A DNA stretch of 64,000 nt from Alistipes putredinis DSM 17216 (GCF_000154465.1 NZ_DS499577.1:1133642-1197641), one strand, 5' to 3'; shown: positions 16,418 to 26,083, numbered from the stretch's first letter. Notes: generated by a model not told the origin, from the sequence alone. A program made the numbers and translations.

Positions 16418-17032
16418 ATGGAAAACAAACTTCAACAGTTAACCCAGAAGCTCTACGACGAGGGACTGGAGAAAGGCCGTGCCGAGGCGGAACGTCTGGT
16501 GGCCGAAGCGAAGACCAATGCGGCCAAGATCGTGAAGGAGGCCGAGGCGCAGGCTGCGAAGATCCTCGCCGAAGCCAATACCAAAGCACAGGACGTGGAG
16601 AAGAACGCGATGACCGAAATTTCGCTCGCGGGCAAGCAGGCCCTCTCGAAGATCAAAGCCGAGATCAGCTCCATGATTATCGCCAAGAGCACCGCTCCCG
16701 CCGTGAAAGCCGCGACGCTCGATCCCGAATTCGTAAAGCAGATGCTGCTTACCGTCGCCAAGAACTGGAGCGGCGCCGATTCGTCGAAGAACCAGTTGAA
16801 GGCCCTGCTGCCGGAGGCGGAACAGAAGGCGTTCGAAGCGACGTTCGAAGCCGCTGCGAAGGAGCTGCTGGCCGCAGGCGTCGAGGTGGGTTATTCGAAG
16901 GAGGTCAGGACGGGATTCAAGGTGGGTGCCAAAGACGGCGGCTACTACATTTCGTTTTCGGACCAGGATTTCGACGCTCTGTTGAAGGAGTACCTGCGCG
17001 ACAAGGTCTATAAAATGCTGTATAACGCTTAA
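16418..17032 (+). CDS. atpE: V-type ATP synthase subunit E
   Basis: A 204-residue peripheral-stalk protein. Residues 1-80 form a long charged Ala/Glu/Lys helix typical of the E-subunit coiled coil (EAKTNAAKIVKEAEAQAAKI). Residues of about 100-204 form the globular domain that contacts the catalytic A/B head (GGYYISFSDQDFDALLKEYL). It heads the operon, followed after 10 bases by the DUF2764 gene. No separate G/H stalk partner is encoded in the operon. Confidence 0.85.
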   Translation: MENKLQQLTQKLYDEGLEKGRAEAERLVAEAKTNAAKIVKEAEAQAAKILAEANTKAQDVEKNAMTEISLAGKQALSKIKAEISSMIIAKSTAPAVKAATLDPEFVKQMLLTVAKNWSGADSSKNQLKALLPEAEQKAFEATFEAAAKELLAAGVEVGYSKEVRTGFKVGAKDGGYYISFSDQDFDALLKEYLRDKVYKMLYNA

Positions 17033-17042
17033 GCCGGGCGCC

Positions 17043-17885
17043 ATGTTCGACAAGAATTACTACTGTTTGGTAGCCGGATTGCGGGAGTATTCGCTCGATG
17101 CCGATACCAAGGGCTTCAATGCCCGGGCGATCATCGAGGAGATTCTCGAAGGGGTTTCCGCCCGCGATGCACGTTGCGTGCGTCTGCTTTACGGTTACTA
17201 CGACTGCGAGAACCTGGTTAATTTCCGCAAGGGACGCGCGGCGCACAACCCGCTGGGCAACCTCTCGCGGGAAGAGATCGAGGAGCAGACCAAGAACCCC
17301 GACCGGCTTCCGGCGCGTATGGCGACCGTGGTCCGTTCCTATTCGGCCATCGTCGATGAAGATGCCGACAACGAGGACGGGATCGACACCGACCGATCGT
17401 TCGAGAACGCTCTTTTCTCGGCCTACTACGACGAGTGCGCCCACTCCAAGAGCCGTTTCCTGCGCCAGTGGGCCGATTTCGACCGCAACCTGCGCAACAT
17501 CTCTGCCGCCGTCGTAGCCCGCGTTACGGGACGTTCGGCCGAGCAGTCTGTCGTGGGCGGGGATGAAACTTCGCAGCAGCTCAAACGCTCGTCGGCCGCC
17601 GATTTCGGCTTGCGGGGCGACGTTCCCTACCTGGAGGCGGTGATCGCCGCCGTGAACGACGAAACCAACCTGGTGGAGAAGGAGCGCAAGATCGACGCGA
17701 TCCGCTGGAACCAGGCCGAGGAGCTTTCCACTTTCGATTATTTCGACATCAACGCGCTGCTGGCTTACCTGGTGAAGGTGAACATCGTGGCGCGCTGGAC
17801 CCGTTTGGACGACAAGCAGGGGCGCGAAATGCTGCATCGCCTGATGACCAGTCTGGACGGCAAGGATTTGATCAATAAACAATAA
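17043..17885 (+). CDS. DUF2764 family protein, probable C-like subunit of the V-ATPase
   Basis: A 280-residue helical protein of the DUF2764 type found in Bacteroidetes V-ATPase operons at the position where others encode subunit C/d. It begins FDKNYYCLVAGLREYSLD, and residues 130-280 are helix-rich with scattered arginines. From its place between atpE and atpA (spacings of 10 and 8 bases) it is probably the link between the rotor and the membrane ring; this role is inferred from position only. Confidence 0.75.
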   Translation: MFDKNYYCLVAGLREYSLDADTKGFNARAIIEEILEGVSARDARCVRLLYGYYDCENLVNFRKGRAAHNPLGNLSREEIEEQTKNPDRLPARMATVVRSYSAIVDEDADNEDGIDTDRSFENALFSAYYDECAHSKSRFLRQWADFDRNLRNISAAVVARVTGRSAEQSVVGGDETSQQLKRSSAADFGLRGDVPYLEAVIAAVNDETNLVEKERKIDAIRWNQAEELSTFDYFDINALLAYLVKVNIVARWTRLDDKQGREMLHRLMTSLDGKDLINKQ

Positions 17886-17893
17886 AACAGATA

Positions 17894-19651
17894 ATGAAAA
17901 CAACAGGACGAGTAAACGGTATCATCTCGAACATCGTGATCGTGAAGGCGGACGGCCCTGTCGGCCAGAACGAAATCTGTCACGTTTACTGCGGGGATAC
18001 CAAGATGATGGCCGAGGTCATCAAGGTCGTGGGCGACAATGCCTACGTGCAGGTTTTCGACTCGACCCGCGGACTGAAGATCGGCGAAAAGGTCGAATTC
18101 GAGGGTCACATGCTGGAAGCGACGCTCGCTCCCGGTCTTCTTTCGCGCAACTACGACGGTCTGCAGAACGACCTGGAGAAGATGGACGGTCTGTTCATCG
18201 CGCGCGGTTCGATCACCGACCCTATCGACTTCGAGAAGAAGTGGGAGTTCAAGCCGCTGGCCAAGCCCGGCGACAAGGTTTCGGCCGCGTCGTGGCTGGG
18301 GCAGGTCAAGGAGGAGTGGGTCGAGCACAAGATCATGGTACCCTTCACGATGGAGGGAACCTATACGGTCAAGAGCGTCGTGCCCGCCGGAGAGTACAAG
18401 GTTACGGACACGATTGCCGTCATCACCGATGCCGACGGCCGGGATCACGATATTACGATGGTGCAGCGGTGGCCTGTGAAGCAGGCCGTGCGCTGTTACC
18501 GGGAGAAGCCGCGTCCCTCGCGCGTCATGGAGACGGGCGTGCGGGCCATCGACACTTTCAACCCGCTGGCCGAGGGCGGTACGGGCTTCATCCCCGGACC
18601 TTTCGGTGCGGGCAAGACGGTGCTCCAGCATGCGATTTCGAAGCAGGCCGATGCCGACGTAATTATCATCGTGGCCTGCGGCGAGCGTGCCAACGAGGTG
18701 GTCGAGATTTTCAAAGAGTTCCCCGAGCTGGTCGATCCCCGCACGGGCCACAAGCTCATGGAACGTACCATCATCATCTGCAATACTTCGAACATGCCCG
18801 TCGCGGCGCGTGAGGCGTCCGTTTATACGGGTATGACCATCGGCGAGTACTACCGTTCGATGGGCCTCAAGGTGCTCGTTATGGCCGACTCGACTTCGCG
18901 CTGGGCGCAGGCGCTGCGCGAGATGTCCAACCGTCTGGAGGAGCTTCCGGGTCAGGACGCCTTCCCGGTCGATCTTTCGGCGATTATTTCGAACTTCTAT
19001 GCGCGGGCCGGCCTGGTGAAACTCAACAACGGTAAGACGGGTTCGGTGACCTTCCTGGGTACGGTGTCGCCTGCGGGCGGTAACCTCAAGGAGCCGGTGA
19101 CCGAATCGACGAAGAAGGCAGCCCGCTGTTTCTACGCCCTTTCGCAGGGCCGCGCCGACTCGAAGCGTTACCCGGCTATCGACCCGCTGGAGTCCTACTC
19201 GAAATACCTCGAATATCCCGAAATCGAGGAGTACCTCGACGGCCGTATCGAAAAGGGCTGGGTGGAGAAGGTCTATGCGGGCAAGACGCTCGTGCAGCGC
19301 GGCAAGGAGGCCAACGACCAGATCAACATCCTGGGCGACGACGGCGTGCCGGTGGAGTACCACGAACGATTCTGGAAATCGGAGCTGATCGACTTCGTGA
19401 TCCTGCAGCAGGATGCTTTCGACGAGATCGACGCCAACTGCCCGATCGAACGCCAGAAGATGATGTACGAGATGGTGCTCGACATCTGCGACCGGGAGTT
19501 CGCGTTCGCCGGATTCGAGGAGTGCGCTTCGTTCTTCAAGGGCCTGATCAACCTCTTCCGTCAGATGAACTATTCGGAGTGGAAATCGGAGAAATTCGAG
19601 GACTACCGCCGTCAGATCGAGAAAACAGTGAGTGAAAAAGAATCCAAATAA
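17894..19651 (+). CDS. atpA: V-type ATP synthase catalytic subunit A
   Basis: A 585-residue catalytic subunit. The Walker A motif GPFGAGKTVLQH lies at about residues 233-244, with ERANEVVEIFKEFPEL next and the Walker B/signature region LVMADSTSRWAQALREMSNR further on. The long 'non-homologous region' before the P-loop (about 110-200), which marks A subunits from B and from F-type beta, is present. It hydrolyses or makes ATP at the A/B interfaces and drives or uses cation flow through subunits I and K. It is followed after eight bases by subunit B. Confidence 0.97.
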   Translation: MKTTGRVNGIISNIVIVKADGPVGQNEICHVYCGDTKMMAEVIKVVGDNAYVQVFDSTRGLKIGEKVEFEGHMLEATLAPGLLSRNYDGLQNDLEKMDGLFIARGSITDPIDFEKKWEFKPLAKPGDKVSAASWLGQVKEEWVEHKIMVPFTMEGTYTVKSVVPAGEYKVTDTIAVITDADGRDHDITMVQRWPVKQAVRCYREKPRPSRVMETGVRAIDTFNPLAEGGTGFIPGPFGAGKTVLQHAISKQADADVIIIVACGERANEVVEIFKEFPELVDPRTGHKLMERTIIICNTSNMPVAAREASVYTGMTIGEYYRSMGLKVLVMADSTSRWAQALREMSNRLEELPGQDAFPVDLSAIISNFYARAGLVKLNNGKTGSVTFLGTVSPAGGNLKEPVTESTKKAARCFYALSQGRADSKRYPAIDPLESYSKYLEYPEIEEYLDGRIEKGWVEKVYAGKTLVQRGKEANDQINILGDDGVPVEYHERFWKSELIDFVILQQDAFDEIDANCPIERQKMMYEMVLDICDREFAFAGFEECASFFKGLINLFRQMNYSEWKSEKFEDYRRQIEKTVSEKESK

Positions 19652-19659
19652 GGCGCGGT

Positions 19660-20985
19660 ATGACAACACGAGCATTTCAGAAGATATATACCAAGATTGA
19701 AAACATTACCAAGGCGACCGTGACGCTGCGTGCCGAAGGCGTGGGTAATGACGAGCTGGCCACCGTAGGCGGCAAGTTGGCCCAGGTGGTGAAGATTATG
19801 GGCGACCAGGTGACTTTGCAGGTTTTCGCGGGCACGGAGGGTATTACCACCGATTCGGAGGTAATTTTCCACGGCGAACCCCCGAAGCTGCGCGTTTCGG
19901 ACAACCTGGCGGGCCGTTTCTTCAACGCCTACGGCGAACCCATCGAGGGCGGCGAGCAGATCGAGGGCGAAGCCCGCGAAATCGGCGGTCCGACGGTGAA
20001 TCCGTTCCGCCGCATCCAGCCGTCGGAGCTGATCGCCACGGGTATCGCCGGCATCGACCTCAATAATACGATCGTGACGGGCCAGAAGATTCCCTTCTTC
20101 GCCGACCCGGATCAGCCCTATAACGCCGTGATGGCCAATGTGGCCCTGCGTGCCAAGGCCGACAAGATCATCCTGGGCGGCATGGGTCTCTCGAACGACG
20201 ACTTCCTCTACTTCAAGCAGGTGTTCGAAAACGCCGGTGCGCTCGATCGCATCGTTTCGTTCGTCAATACCACGGAGAATCCCCCGGTGGAGCGTCTGCT
20301 CGTGCCGGACATGGCCTTGACCGCCGCCGAATATTTCGCCGTCGATAAGGGTGAAAAGGTGCTGGTGCTGCTGACGGACATGACCCTTTACGCCGATGCG
20401 CTGGCCATCGTATCGAACCGTATGGATCAGATTCCTTCGAAGGACTCGATGCCCGGTTCGCTCTACTCCGATCTGGCGAAGATCTATGAGAAGGCCGTGC
20501 AGTTGCCCAACGGCGGCTCGATCACCATTATCGCGGTGACGACCCTTTCGGGCGGCGACATCACGCACGCCATCCCCGACAATACGGGTTACATCACCGA
20601 GGGTCAGTTGTTCCTGCGCAACGATTCGGACACGGGTAAGGTTATCGTCGATCCGTTCCGTTCGCTGTCGCGTCTGAAACAGTTGGTGATCGGCAAGAAG
20701 ACCCGCGAGGATCATCCGCAGGTGATGAACGCTGCCGTGCGTCTCTACGCCGATGCGGCCAATGCCAAGACCAAACTGGAGAACGGCTTCGACCTTTCGG
20801 ACTACGACGAGCGTGCGCTCAAGTTCGCTTACGACTATTCGGAGAAACTGCTGGCGATCGACGTCAATATCGAAATTACGCAGATGCTCGACACGGCGTG
20901 GGAGCTCTTCGCCAAATACTTCTCGAAGGAAGAGGTGGCCATCAAGAGCGAACTGGTGGAGAAATACTGGCCTAAAACCGAGTAG
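19660..20985 (+). CDS. atpB: V-type ATP synthase subunit B
   Basis: A 441-residue non-catalytic partner of subunit A. It lacks a Walker A motif but keeps the fold: VGGKLAQVVKIMGDQVTLQVF, FFADPDQPYN in place of a P-loop, LLTDMTLYADALAIVSNRMDQIPS, and PDNTGYITEGQLFL. Its length fits the family. It lies eight bases after atpA and 20 bases before subunit D. Confidence 0.95.
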   Translation: MTTRAFQKIYTKIENITKATVTLRAEGVGNDELATVGGKLAQVVKIMGDQVTLQVFAGTEGITTDSEVIFHGEPPKLRVSDNLAGRFFNAYGEPIEGGEQIEGEAREIGGPTVNPFRRIQPSELIATGIAGIDLNNTIVTGQKIPFFADPDQPYNAVMANVALRAKADKIILGGMGLSNDDFLYFKQVFENAGALDRIVSFVNTTENPPVERLLVPDMALTAAEYFAVDKGEKVLVLLTDMTLYADALAIVSNRMDQIPSKDSMPGSLYSDLAKIYEKAVQLPNGGSITIIAVTTLSGGDITHAIPDNTGYITEGQLFLRNDSDTGKVIVDPFRSLSRLKQLVIGKKTREDHPQVMNAAVRLYADAANAKTKLENGFDLSDYDERALKFAYDYSEKLLAIDVNIEITQMLDTAWELFAKYFSKEEVAIKSELVEKYWPKTE

Positions 20986-21005
20986 AGCAATTCAACTCAA
21001 ACAGA

Positions 21006-21614
21006 ATGGCTATAAAATTCCAATATAACAAGACCTCGCTGGGCGAACTCGGAAAACAGCTGAAAATGCGGCAGAAGGCGCTCCCTACGATCAAGAGTAA
21101 GGAGTCGGCCCTGCGTTCCGAAGTGAAGAAGGCGAAGGACACCGCACAGGATTTCCAGCGGCAGTTGGACGCGCTCACGGCGCAGTACGACTACATGGTT
21201 TCCCTGTGGGGTGAGTTCGATGCGGACCTGCTGCGCATCGCCGACGTCGATCTTGCGGAGCAGAAGATCGCGGGCGTGCGTACGCCGGTGTTGCAGGACA
21301 TCCGTTTCGAGGAGAAGGACTACGACCTCTTCTCGGCTCCCGTGTGGTTCGCCGACGGAGTCGATATTCTCAAGCGCCTCGCGCGTCTGGGTATCGAATT
21401 CGAGGTGTTCAACCGCAAGATGGAGTTGCTGGATTTCGCACGCCGCAAGACTACTCAAAAGGTAAACCTCTACGAAAAGGTGCAGATACCCGGGTACGAG
21501 GATGCCATACGCAAAATCAAACGCTTCATGGAGGATGAGGAGAACCTCTCCAAGTCGGCCCAGAAGATCGTGAAAACCAAACAACAGCAAGCCGGGGAGG
21601 GCGCGATGTTATGA
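21006..21614 (+). CDS. atpD: V-type ATP synthase subunit D
   Basis: A 202-residue central-stalk subunit. Long N- and C-terminal helices (KTSLGELGKQLKMRQKALPT; KIKRFMEDEENLSKSAQKIV) form the antiparallel coiled coil that turns inside the A3B3 head. Its stop overlaps the start of subunit I by four bases (ATGA), so the two are translationally coupled. Confidence 0.9.
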   Translation: MAIKFQYNKTSLGELGKQLKMRQKALPTIKSKESALRSEVKKAKDTAQDFQRQLDALTAQYDYMVSLWGEFDADLLRIADVDLAEQKIAGVRTPVLQDIRFEEKDYDLFSAPVWFADGVDILKRLARLGIEFEVFNRKMELLDFARRKTTQKVNLYEKVQIPGYEDAIRKIKRFMEDEENLSKSAQKIVKTKQQQAGEGAML

Positions 21615-23428
21615 TAGCGAGAATGTCGAAATACGACCTGGTACTCTATGCGGGTCAGAGCAGCGACTTCATCGAGAAGCTGCGCGGCCTGGGGCTGGTC
21701 GATATTACCACTACGGGGTGGGAGCCTTCGGACGAAGACCGTCAGTTGCTGCTTTCGATCGACAACCATCACAAGGCGGTCGATGCCCTGACGCGGTTTC
21801 TCGAAGACGAACGTTTCGTTCGGGACGAGCAGCCCATCGCCGACGGCGGCGAGGCTTTCGATCGCTATACGGCCGCTACGCAGCAGGCAGCGGCGCTCCG
21901 TTCGGAGATCGCACGCTTGCAGAAAACCGCCGACGAGCTGCGTCCCTGGGGCGATTTTTCGGTCGATACGCTTCGCAAGTTAGCGGACAGGGGCGTGGTG
22001 CTACGCTATTTCTTCACCAGCCGTGCGGCTTACGAGAAGGATATCGAAGCGTGGTCGGAGCGTTATACGATCGCTCTGGTGCACGAGGGTGAAACCTTTG
22101 ATTACTTCGTGGTCGTGACCCGGCCGGGCGAGGAGGTGGTGCTCGATGCGCAGGAGGTCAAGGCGCCGACGATGGACTGCCGTCAGACCGAAGCGCAGAT
22201 CGCCGAGGCCCGCAGGAAGCTCGCGGAGCTGGATCGGGAATTTTCCCGTGCGGCTCTTTCGGTGGAGGCGATCCGCCGGCATGGGATCGAGCTCAAGCGG
22301 AAGCTGGAAGAGATTCGCGTGAAGAATACTGCGCAGCCTGAAGCCGACGGTACGCTGGTTATTCTGGAGGGATGGGCCGAGGAGACCGATTCCGCGAAGG
22401 TGGATGCTCTGCTGGCCGAATACCCCAATCTGATTTTCCTGAAGAGTACGCCGACCCCCGAGGACAATACCCCGGTGAAGCTGCGCAACCGTCCCTTCGC
22501 CCATCTGTTCGAGGTGATCGGCGCGATGTATGCGCTGCCTAAATACGGCACGATCGATTTGACACGCTTCTTCGCTCCTTTCTATATGATCTTCTTCGGC
22601 TTCTGTATGGCCGAGGGCGGTTATGGACTGGTCATCATGCTGGGCGGTTTGGCCGCAGTGATGCTGGGTCGCAAGAAGGGGAGTTCGGCCATGAAGGAGA
22701 TCGGTATGCTGACGATGCTGTGCGGATTCTCGGGCATGGTCTTCGGCCTGATGTCGGGCTCGTTCTTCGGATTGCAGCTCTCCGAATGGGAGTGGCTGGG
22801 CAGCCTGCGCGATCATCTGTTGACACCGGACATCCTCTTCCCGCTTTCGATCGGACTGGGTGCCGTGCAGGTGCTTTTCGCCATGATGATCAACGCTTAT
22901 GTCACGGCCCGCAGCTTCGGCCTGCGCTATGCGCTGGGACTGATCGGCTGGATCATCGTGCTGGTCGATAGTGCCGTTGCGTTCCTGCTGCCCGAAAGCG
23001 TGGGCTTCACGTTCCATTCGGTCGCTTATCTGGTGATCCTGGGCATCGGCCTGGTGCTGATGTTCTTCTTCAATACGCCGGGCAAGAATATCTTCGTGAA
23101 CTTCGGACTCGGTATCTGGAATACCTATAATAATGTGTCGGGGCTGGTGGGCGATCTGCTGTCGTACATCCGTCTGTTCGCCATCGGCCTTTCGGGTGGT
23201 ATTCTGGCGATGGTCTTCAACCAGTTGGCCGTTGGTATGAGTCCCGATATTCCGGTCGTGAAGCAGCTCGTGATGTTGCTGATCCTGCTGCTGGGACACG
23301 GCATCAACCTCTTCATGTGCGTTCTCTCGTCGGTGGTGCATCCGCTGCGTCTGACGTTCGTGGAGTTCTACAAGAACGCCGGGTTCGAGGCCGCAACGCG
23401 CGTCTTCACCCCGTTGAAAAACGAATAA
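21611..23428 (+). CDS. atpI: V-type ATP synthase subunit I
   Basis: A 605-residue subunit combining a soluble stalk-binding N-terminal half (about 1-310) with a C-terminal membrane half of about seven to eight helices (from FFAPFYMIFFGFCMAEGGYG onward). The latter contains GDLLSYIRLFAIGLSGGILA, the helix carrying the ion-translocating arginine. It forms the stator half-channels against ring K. A second in-frame Met lies at residue 5 (MSKYDLVLYAG), which may be the true start; the upstream ATG overlaps the stop of subunit D. Confidence 0.93.
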   Translation: MIARMSKYDLVLYAGQSSDFIEKLRGLGLVDITTTGWEPSDEDRQLLLSIDNHHKAVDALTRFLEDERFVRDEQPIADGGEAFDRYTAATQQAAALRSEIARLQKTADELRPWGDFSVDTLRKLADRGVVLRYFFTSRAAYEKDIEAWSERYTIALVHEGETFDYFVVVTRPGEEVVLDAQEVKAPTMDCRQTEAQIAEARRKLAELDREFSRAALSVEAIRRHGIELKRKLEEIRVKNTAQPEADGTLVILEGWAEETDSAKVDALLAEYPNLIFLKSTPTPEDNTPVKLRNRPFAHLFEVIGAMYALPKYGTIDLTRFFAPFYMIFFGFCMAEGGYGLVIMLGGLAAVMLGRKKGSSAMKEIGMLTMLCGFSGMVFGLMSGSFFGLQLSEWEWLGSLRDHLLTPDILFPLSIGLGAVQVLFAMMINAYVTARSFGLRYALGLIGWIIVLVDSAVAFLLPESVGFTFHSVAYLVILGIGLVLMFFFNTPGKNIFVNFGLGIWNTYNNVSGLVGDLLSYIRLFAIGLSGGILAMVFNQLAVGMSPDIPVVKQLVMLLILLLGHGINLFMCVLSSVVHPLRLTFVEFYKNAGFEAATRVFTPLKNE

Positions 23429-23472
23429 ACTAAATGATAATCAATATTAACAACTAAAACAAAATTCGATTT

Positions 23473-23922
23473 ATGGAACCTATTACGTTGGGCTATCTCG
23501 GTATGGCCATCATGTTTACTCTGGCGGCCGTAGGCAGTTGCTATGGTACTACTATCGCGGGCAATGCCGCAGTCGGTGCGATGAAGAAGAACCCGAATGC
23601 CTTCGGTAACTACATCATCCTGTCGGGTCTGCCCGCTTCGCAGGGTCTTTACGGCTTTGCCTCGCTCTTCCTTATCATGAATTACCTGACCGATTCGGTT
23701 ACGATGCTGCAGGCGGCCGCTATCTTCGGTTTGGGTATCTTGGTCGGCCTGGTGAACTTTTTCTCGTCGTATCGTCAGGGCCAGCTTTGCGCCAACGGTA
23801 TCGCTGCCGTAGGTAACGGTCATGACGTGGGTACCAAAACCCTGATCCTCGCCGCTTTCCCGGAGTTGTACGGTATTTTGACCGTGGCGATCACCTTCCT
23901 GGTAACCGGTCTGATGAAGTAA
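23473..23922 (+). CDS. atpK: V-type ATP synthase proteolipid subunit K
   Basis: A 149-residue, four-helix rotor-ring protein (two fused hairpins). The ion-binding carboxylate is Glu131 (AAFPELYGIL). The residues corresponding to the sodium ligands of Enterococcus hirae NtpK appear to be present: L53, S56 and Q57 in LPASQGLYG, and Q102 in YRQGQ. This points to Na+ rather than H+ coupling, as inference from the residue pattern. It is the last gene of the operon, 44 bases after subunit I, and is followed by a strong terminator. Confidence 0.95.
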   Translation: MEPITLGYLGMAIMFTLAAVGSCYGTTIAGNAAVGAMKKNPNAFGNYIILSGLPASQGLYGFASLFLIMNYLTDSVTMLQAAAIFGLGILVGLVNFFSSYRQGQLCANGIAAVGNGHDVGTKTLILAAFPELYGILTVAITFLVTGLMK

Positions 23923-23944
23923 TCGAAATCCCGGATTTCGAAAG

Positions 23945-23984
23945 AACAGGCGGAGCTTCTGCAAGCTCCGCCTGTTTGTGTTTT
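23945..23984 (+). terminator. Terminator of the V-ATPase operon
   Basis: AACAGGCGGAGCTT pairs perfectly with AAGCTCCGCCTGTT, followed by TGTGTTTT, 22 bases after the atpK stop. Confidence 0.9.
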
Positions 23985-24205
23985 GTGAGGAAGAGGGTGT
24001 GTGTGGAGGGGTTTTGGAGAAGGCATGAGAGGGGACGGTTCGATTCGAGGTGGAGTAAATTGCGGGGTTCGGCAATGTTGCTGTGTCCCGGCAGATCGGA
24101 CGGTTACGGGGTGGAAACCGCTGGAATTCCGGGGTGTCTTCGGAATCCGGTCATGTCAGTCATAGACGGCTGTTTTGTGTGGTCGGCTTTGTTGGGTATG
24201 CTGCT

Positions 24206-24823
24206 TTATTCTGTTGTTTGGAGCGCTTGTTCGATTTGCTCGATCAGCAGGCGTTGTATTGTTGCGTCGTAGTCGGTTTCGGAGAGCAGGATTTTGCCAT
24301 TGGGACTGATGATAAAGTTGCGGGGAACGTATCGGGTGGCGTAGAGCGAGTAGATTGACATGTCGGGATCCAGACCTACGGAGAATGCGATTCCCAGCTC
24401 GCGGCAGAACTCTTGAACGGTCTGCTGCGTTTCGCCTCGATTGATTGGAAGGAAGCGAAATTTCCGGTCAGCAAAGCGATCGACGATTTGGGTTTGCATC
24501 TGCTGCATTTGTTTCCGGCAGGTCGGGCACCACGTGGAGAAGAAGGTAAGCAACACCACGTTGCCTTGCAGGTCGGACAGGGTGATCGCTGTGTCGTCGA
24601 GCATTCCGACCGTGAAGTGAGGGGCCTCCTCTCCGACGCGGACGAGCGTGGTTTCCTTTTCCGTCGGGATCTCTTCGGAAAGGCAGCCCGTTAGGGCGAG
24701 TACAAGCAGGAACAGCACAATAGTCGGCTGTACGGTCCGGTATAGAAGTCCGAGATGTCGTGTAAGTCCGGATCGAGAGAAGAATCTTGTCTGTCGAAGA
24801 GCAGGCCGTAAATATGCCGTCAT
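24206..24823 (-). CDS. Thioredoxin-like (TlpA/ResA-type) lipoprotein
   Basis: A 205-residue envelope protein with a thioredoxin fold and the active site WCPTC (Cys99, Cys102), plus the AHF-like APHFTVGMLDDTAITLSDLQG entry strand and YVPRNFIISPNGKI around the cis-proline. A hydrophobic segment (TIVLFLLVLALTGC) ends in a lipobox at Cys47. The 30 residues before it are basic and unusually long for a lipoprotein signal, so the true start may be a downstream GTG. It stands alone, between the V-ATPase operon end and a bidirectional terminator. The substrate is unknown. Confidence 0.85.
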   Translation of the reverse strand: MTAYLRPALRQTRFFSRSGLTRHLGLLYRTVQPTIVLFLLVLALTGCLSEEIPTEKETTLVRVGEEAPHFTVGMLDDTAITLSDLQGNVVLLTFFSTWCPTCRKQMQQMQTQIVDRFADRKFRFLPINRGETQQTVQEFCRELGIAFSVGLDPDMSIYSLYATRYVPRNFIISPNGKILLSETDYDATIQRLLIEQIEQALQTTE

Positions 24824-24870
24824 AGGGAGTTGGTTATAATCGTCGGGTAGAGTTCAAAATTCGTTCCGAA

Positions 24871-24900
24871 TAAAAAAGCCGGAATTTTCCGGCTTTTTTT
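24871..24900. terminator. Bidirectional terminator after mqnC
   Basis: AAAAAAGCCGGAA-TTTTCCGGCTTTTTT is symmetric, with A-run and T-run on the two sides. It ends the long minus-strand operon whose last gene is mqnC. Confidence 0.9.
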
Positions 24901-24952
24901 CGTGCAGGGAAATACCCCTCTTCAGTTGATATGGCTTGCCGCATGGGGATCG

Positions 24953-26083
24953 TTACCGCATTCGGTAAAGCTGGTCCCGCAGACGAGGCGTGAAGCCCGC
25001 CTCGCGGATCGCTTGTTGGATGCCTGCGGCATCGAACTGGTTGTGCGCCCCGGCCGAAGAAACGACGTTCTCCTCGATCATGATCGAACCCATGTCGTTG
25101 GCGCCGCTGTGCAGCGCTACCTGAGCGGTGGCCTTGCCGACGGTGAGCCACGAAGCCTGGATGTTGCGGATGTTGTTCAGAACCAGTCGGCTGACGGCGA
25201 TTATGCGAATGTATTCCAATGGTGAAAAGCGGGTTGCAACTCCCTGCCGCTCCAATTCGGTGCCCGACGAGCGAAAAATCCAAGGGATGAAGGCCAGAAA
25301 GCCGTAATGTCCTTCGGGACAGCGGGCCTGCAGGTCGCGGATGCGCAGCAGGTGGTCCACACGCTGACGGGATGTTTCTACATGGCCGTACATCATCGTC
25401 GCCGAGGTCGGCAGGTTGAGGCAGTGGGCTTCGTGCATCACCTGGATCCACTCCTCGACCGAAGGTTTGGCGGGCGAGATGGCTTTCCGCACGCCGGGAT
25501 CGAGGATCTCGGCCCCGGCACCCGGCAGGGAGTCCAATCCGGCGGCGATCAGCCGTTTCAGGGTGTCGAGCGTGGTGAGGCCGCTGATGCGGGCGATGTG
25601 CGCCACTTCGGGCGCTCCGAGGGCGTGCAGGCGTACCTGCGGATAGAGGCTCTTGAGTGTCGAGAAGAGCTCCTCGTAGAAATCGATCCCCAGCTTCGGG
25701 TGTAGACCGCCCTGCAGCAGCAACTGGTCGCCGCCGAGGGCGAGCATCCGCTCGATTTTCTCCTTGTATTCATCCAGCGTAGTGATGAAAGCCCGCTCCG
25801 TCTGGTGGGGTTTGCAGTGGAAATTGCAGAAGTGGCAGCCCGAAATGCAGACGTTGGTGATGTTCACGTTGCGGTCGATCTGCCAGGTCACGACCTCCAG
25901 GTCGGGCACTACGGCACGGCGCACGCGGTCAGCCGTGAGAGCCAGCTCCTGCAGGGGGGCCTGTTCGTAAAGCCAATACGCCTCCTCCGCCGTGAGGGGA
26001 TCACGCTTCAGACATTTTTCGTATATCTCTTCCGCACGGTTGGGGCCGGTCCCGGCGGTTCGCTGCGTCTGTTCCCGGATCAT
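24953..26083 (-). CDS. mqnC: Cyclic dehypoxanthinyl futalosine synthase MqnC
   Basis: A 376-residue radical SAM enzyme that closes the ring of dehypoxanthine futalosine in the futalosine route to menaquinone. The iron-sulfur motif CxxxCxxC is at Cys79, Cys83 and Cys86 (CISGCHFCNF). GGLHPKLGIDFYEELF and TMMYGHVETSRQRVDHLLRIR are MqnC/MqnE family segments, and the length fits MqnC. The start overlaps the rnr stop by four bases. The other mqn genes are not in the window. Confidence 0.9.
   Translation of the reverse strand: MIREQTQRTAGTGPNRAEEIYEKCLKRDPLTAEEAYWLYEQAPLQELALTADRVRRAVVPDLEVVTWQIDRNVNITNVCISGCHFCNFHCKPHQTERAFITTLDEYKEKIERMLALGGDQLLLQGGLHPKLGIDFYEELFSTLKSLYPQVRLHALGAPEVAHIARISGLTTLDTLKRLIAAGLDSLPGAGAEILDPGVRKAISPAKPSVEEWIQVMHEAHCLNLPTSATMMYGHVETSRQRVDHLLRIRDLQARCPEGHYGFLAFIPWIFRSSGTELERQGVATRFSPLEYIRIIAVSRLVLNNIRNIQASWLTVGKATAQVALHSGANDMGSIMIEENVVSSAGAHNQFDAAGIQQAIREAGFTPRLRDQLYRMR

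Noticed and set aside
17765..19675. Long open frame on the minus strand (about 636 codons) opposite the V-ATPase A subunit gene
   Set aside because: It lies wholly opposite atpA, has His/Arg/Leu-rich composition typical of antisense frames in GC-rich coding DNA, and no family motif.
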